Assembly: GCA_023230905.1 (NCBI GenBank)
Contig: JALNWL010000045.1
Location: 1 to 14,814, forward strand
DNA from: Syntrophales bacterium
Lineage (GTDB): Bacteria > Desulfobacterota > Syntrophia > Syntrophales > UBA2251
Reading direction: 5' to 3'
DNA: 14,814 bases
The position numbers and the translations under genes are program-made. Of the stretch, positions 14,494 to 14,814 are shown in pieces. The first letter of the stretch is position 1, and each line of letters begins with the position of its first letter. The notes below the pieces were generated by a model, which was not told the DNA's origin, made no database searches, and saw nothing but the letters and a program-made list of their open reading frames with translations.

Positions 14494-14814
14494 ATGAAAC
14501 GCCCGGCAGGCCCCCCGCTTCTTCTTGCATGCATCCTTCTGATTGCGCTCTGCCTGAACCTGCCACCACGACTCCCGCGAAATATCGGGATCGTCGCGGC
14601 CGATATTTACCGCTGGACGGACGTCGACGGCGTCACACACCTGTCGGACTCGCCGCCCGCCGCGGCGTCCAGCCCGCCAAACGCCGTCACCGTCAGAACC
14701 TATTCCGAACCTCAACGGGAACCCGAAGGGGCTCCCGCACCCTCACTGGACGAGCACCGCGGAGAGGCGGTAATCCCCTTCACCAAGAATTCGGGCGGCA
14801 TCATCGTTGTGGAC
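14494..14814 (+). CDS. Exported DUF4124-domain protein, possible retropepsin-like aspartic protease (N-terminal part)
   Basis: The first 107 codons are present and the gene continues past the window end. Residues 1-36 form a signal-peptide-like start (MKRPAG, then the hydrophobic LLLACILLIALCLNL, and an Ala-Ala near 35-36). The DUF4124 motif follows as DIYRWTDVDGVTHLSDSPP (37-55). A proline-rich linker leads to IPFTKNSGGIIVVD (94-107). That last stretch resembles the start of periplasmic retropepsin-like proteases, whose catalytic D-T-G would lie beyond the window, so the protease call is tentative. GGAG (14481-14484) lies nine bases before the ATG. It is separated from the formate operon by a strong terminator and is probably unrelated to it. 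Confidence 0.75.
   Translation, partial: MKRPAGPPLLLACILLIALCLNLPPRLPRNIGIVAADIYRWTDVDGVTHLSDSPPAAASSPPNAVTVRTYSEPQREPEGAPAPSLDEHRGEAVIPFTKNSGGIIVVD

Noticed and set aside
1..14814. CRISPR array, tRNA or rRNA genes, insertion sequence
   Set aside because: No regularly spaced direct repeats, cloverleaf-like segments, rRNA signatures or transposase-like frames were seen on reading either strand.

Overview
The window is GC-rich, gene-dense bacterial DNA. It looks like a Gram-negative anaerobe: kdsA (the KDO/lipopolysaccharide pathway) sits close to a cytoplasmic NAD(P)-linked selenocysteine formate dehydrogenase cluster. This gene set would fit a syntrophic or fermentative Desulfobacterota member (Syntrophales-like). 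That placement is inferred from gene content, not from a phylogenetic marker.

Region 1 (1-3340, minus strand) runs xerD (tyrosine recombinase), then a membrane-anchored TPR protein, then kdsA (its first 101 codons only, cut by the window edge). The last two genes overlap as ATGA. A divergent intergenic region (3341-3537) holds an AT-rich TATAAT and a small palindrome, and separates this block from the plus-strand genes.

Region 2 (3538-6082, plus strand) is a compact five-gene module: DRTGG-domain protein, RsbW-like ATPase, second DRTGG-domain protein, PHP-family metal-dependent phosphoesterase, and a second histidine-kinase-like ATPase. A near-ideal intrinsic terminator lies inside the module, between the second DRTGG gene and the PHP gene. 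I recall gene sets of this kind beside electron-bifurcating [FeFe] hydrogenase genes in anaerobes. Their function is, to my knowledge, not established.

Region 3 (6118-14298, plus strand) encodes the redox machine: a NuoE/HndA-type [2Fe-2S] subunit, an HndB-type thioredoxin-fold ferredoxin, a 1018-residue fusion of a NuoF/HydB-like flavoprotein with a GltD/NfnB-like FAD/NAD(P) module, and an 898-residue formate dehydrogenase. The dehydrogenase is read through an in-frame UGA (Sec356), followed by a convincing bacterial SECIS hairpin. An OFA-type MFS permease, probably for formate or a related small carboxylate, closes the unit at a strong terminator. No hydrogenase HydA is present, so the likely task of the set is reversible coupling of formate/CO2 to pyridine nucleotides, possibly with ferredoxin. 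The two separate nucleotide/flavin modules on one polypeptide make electron bifurcation or transhydrogenation plausible but unproven.

Region 4 (14299-14814) is a short non-coding gap followed by the start of an exported DUF4124 protein. It may continue into a retropepsin-like aspartic protease domain beyond the window.
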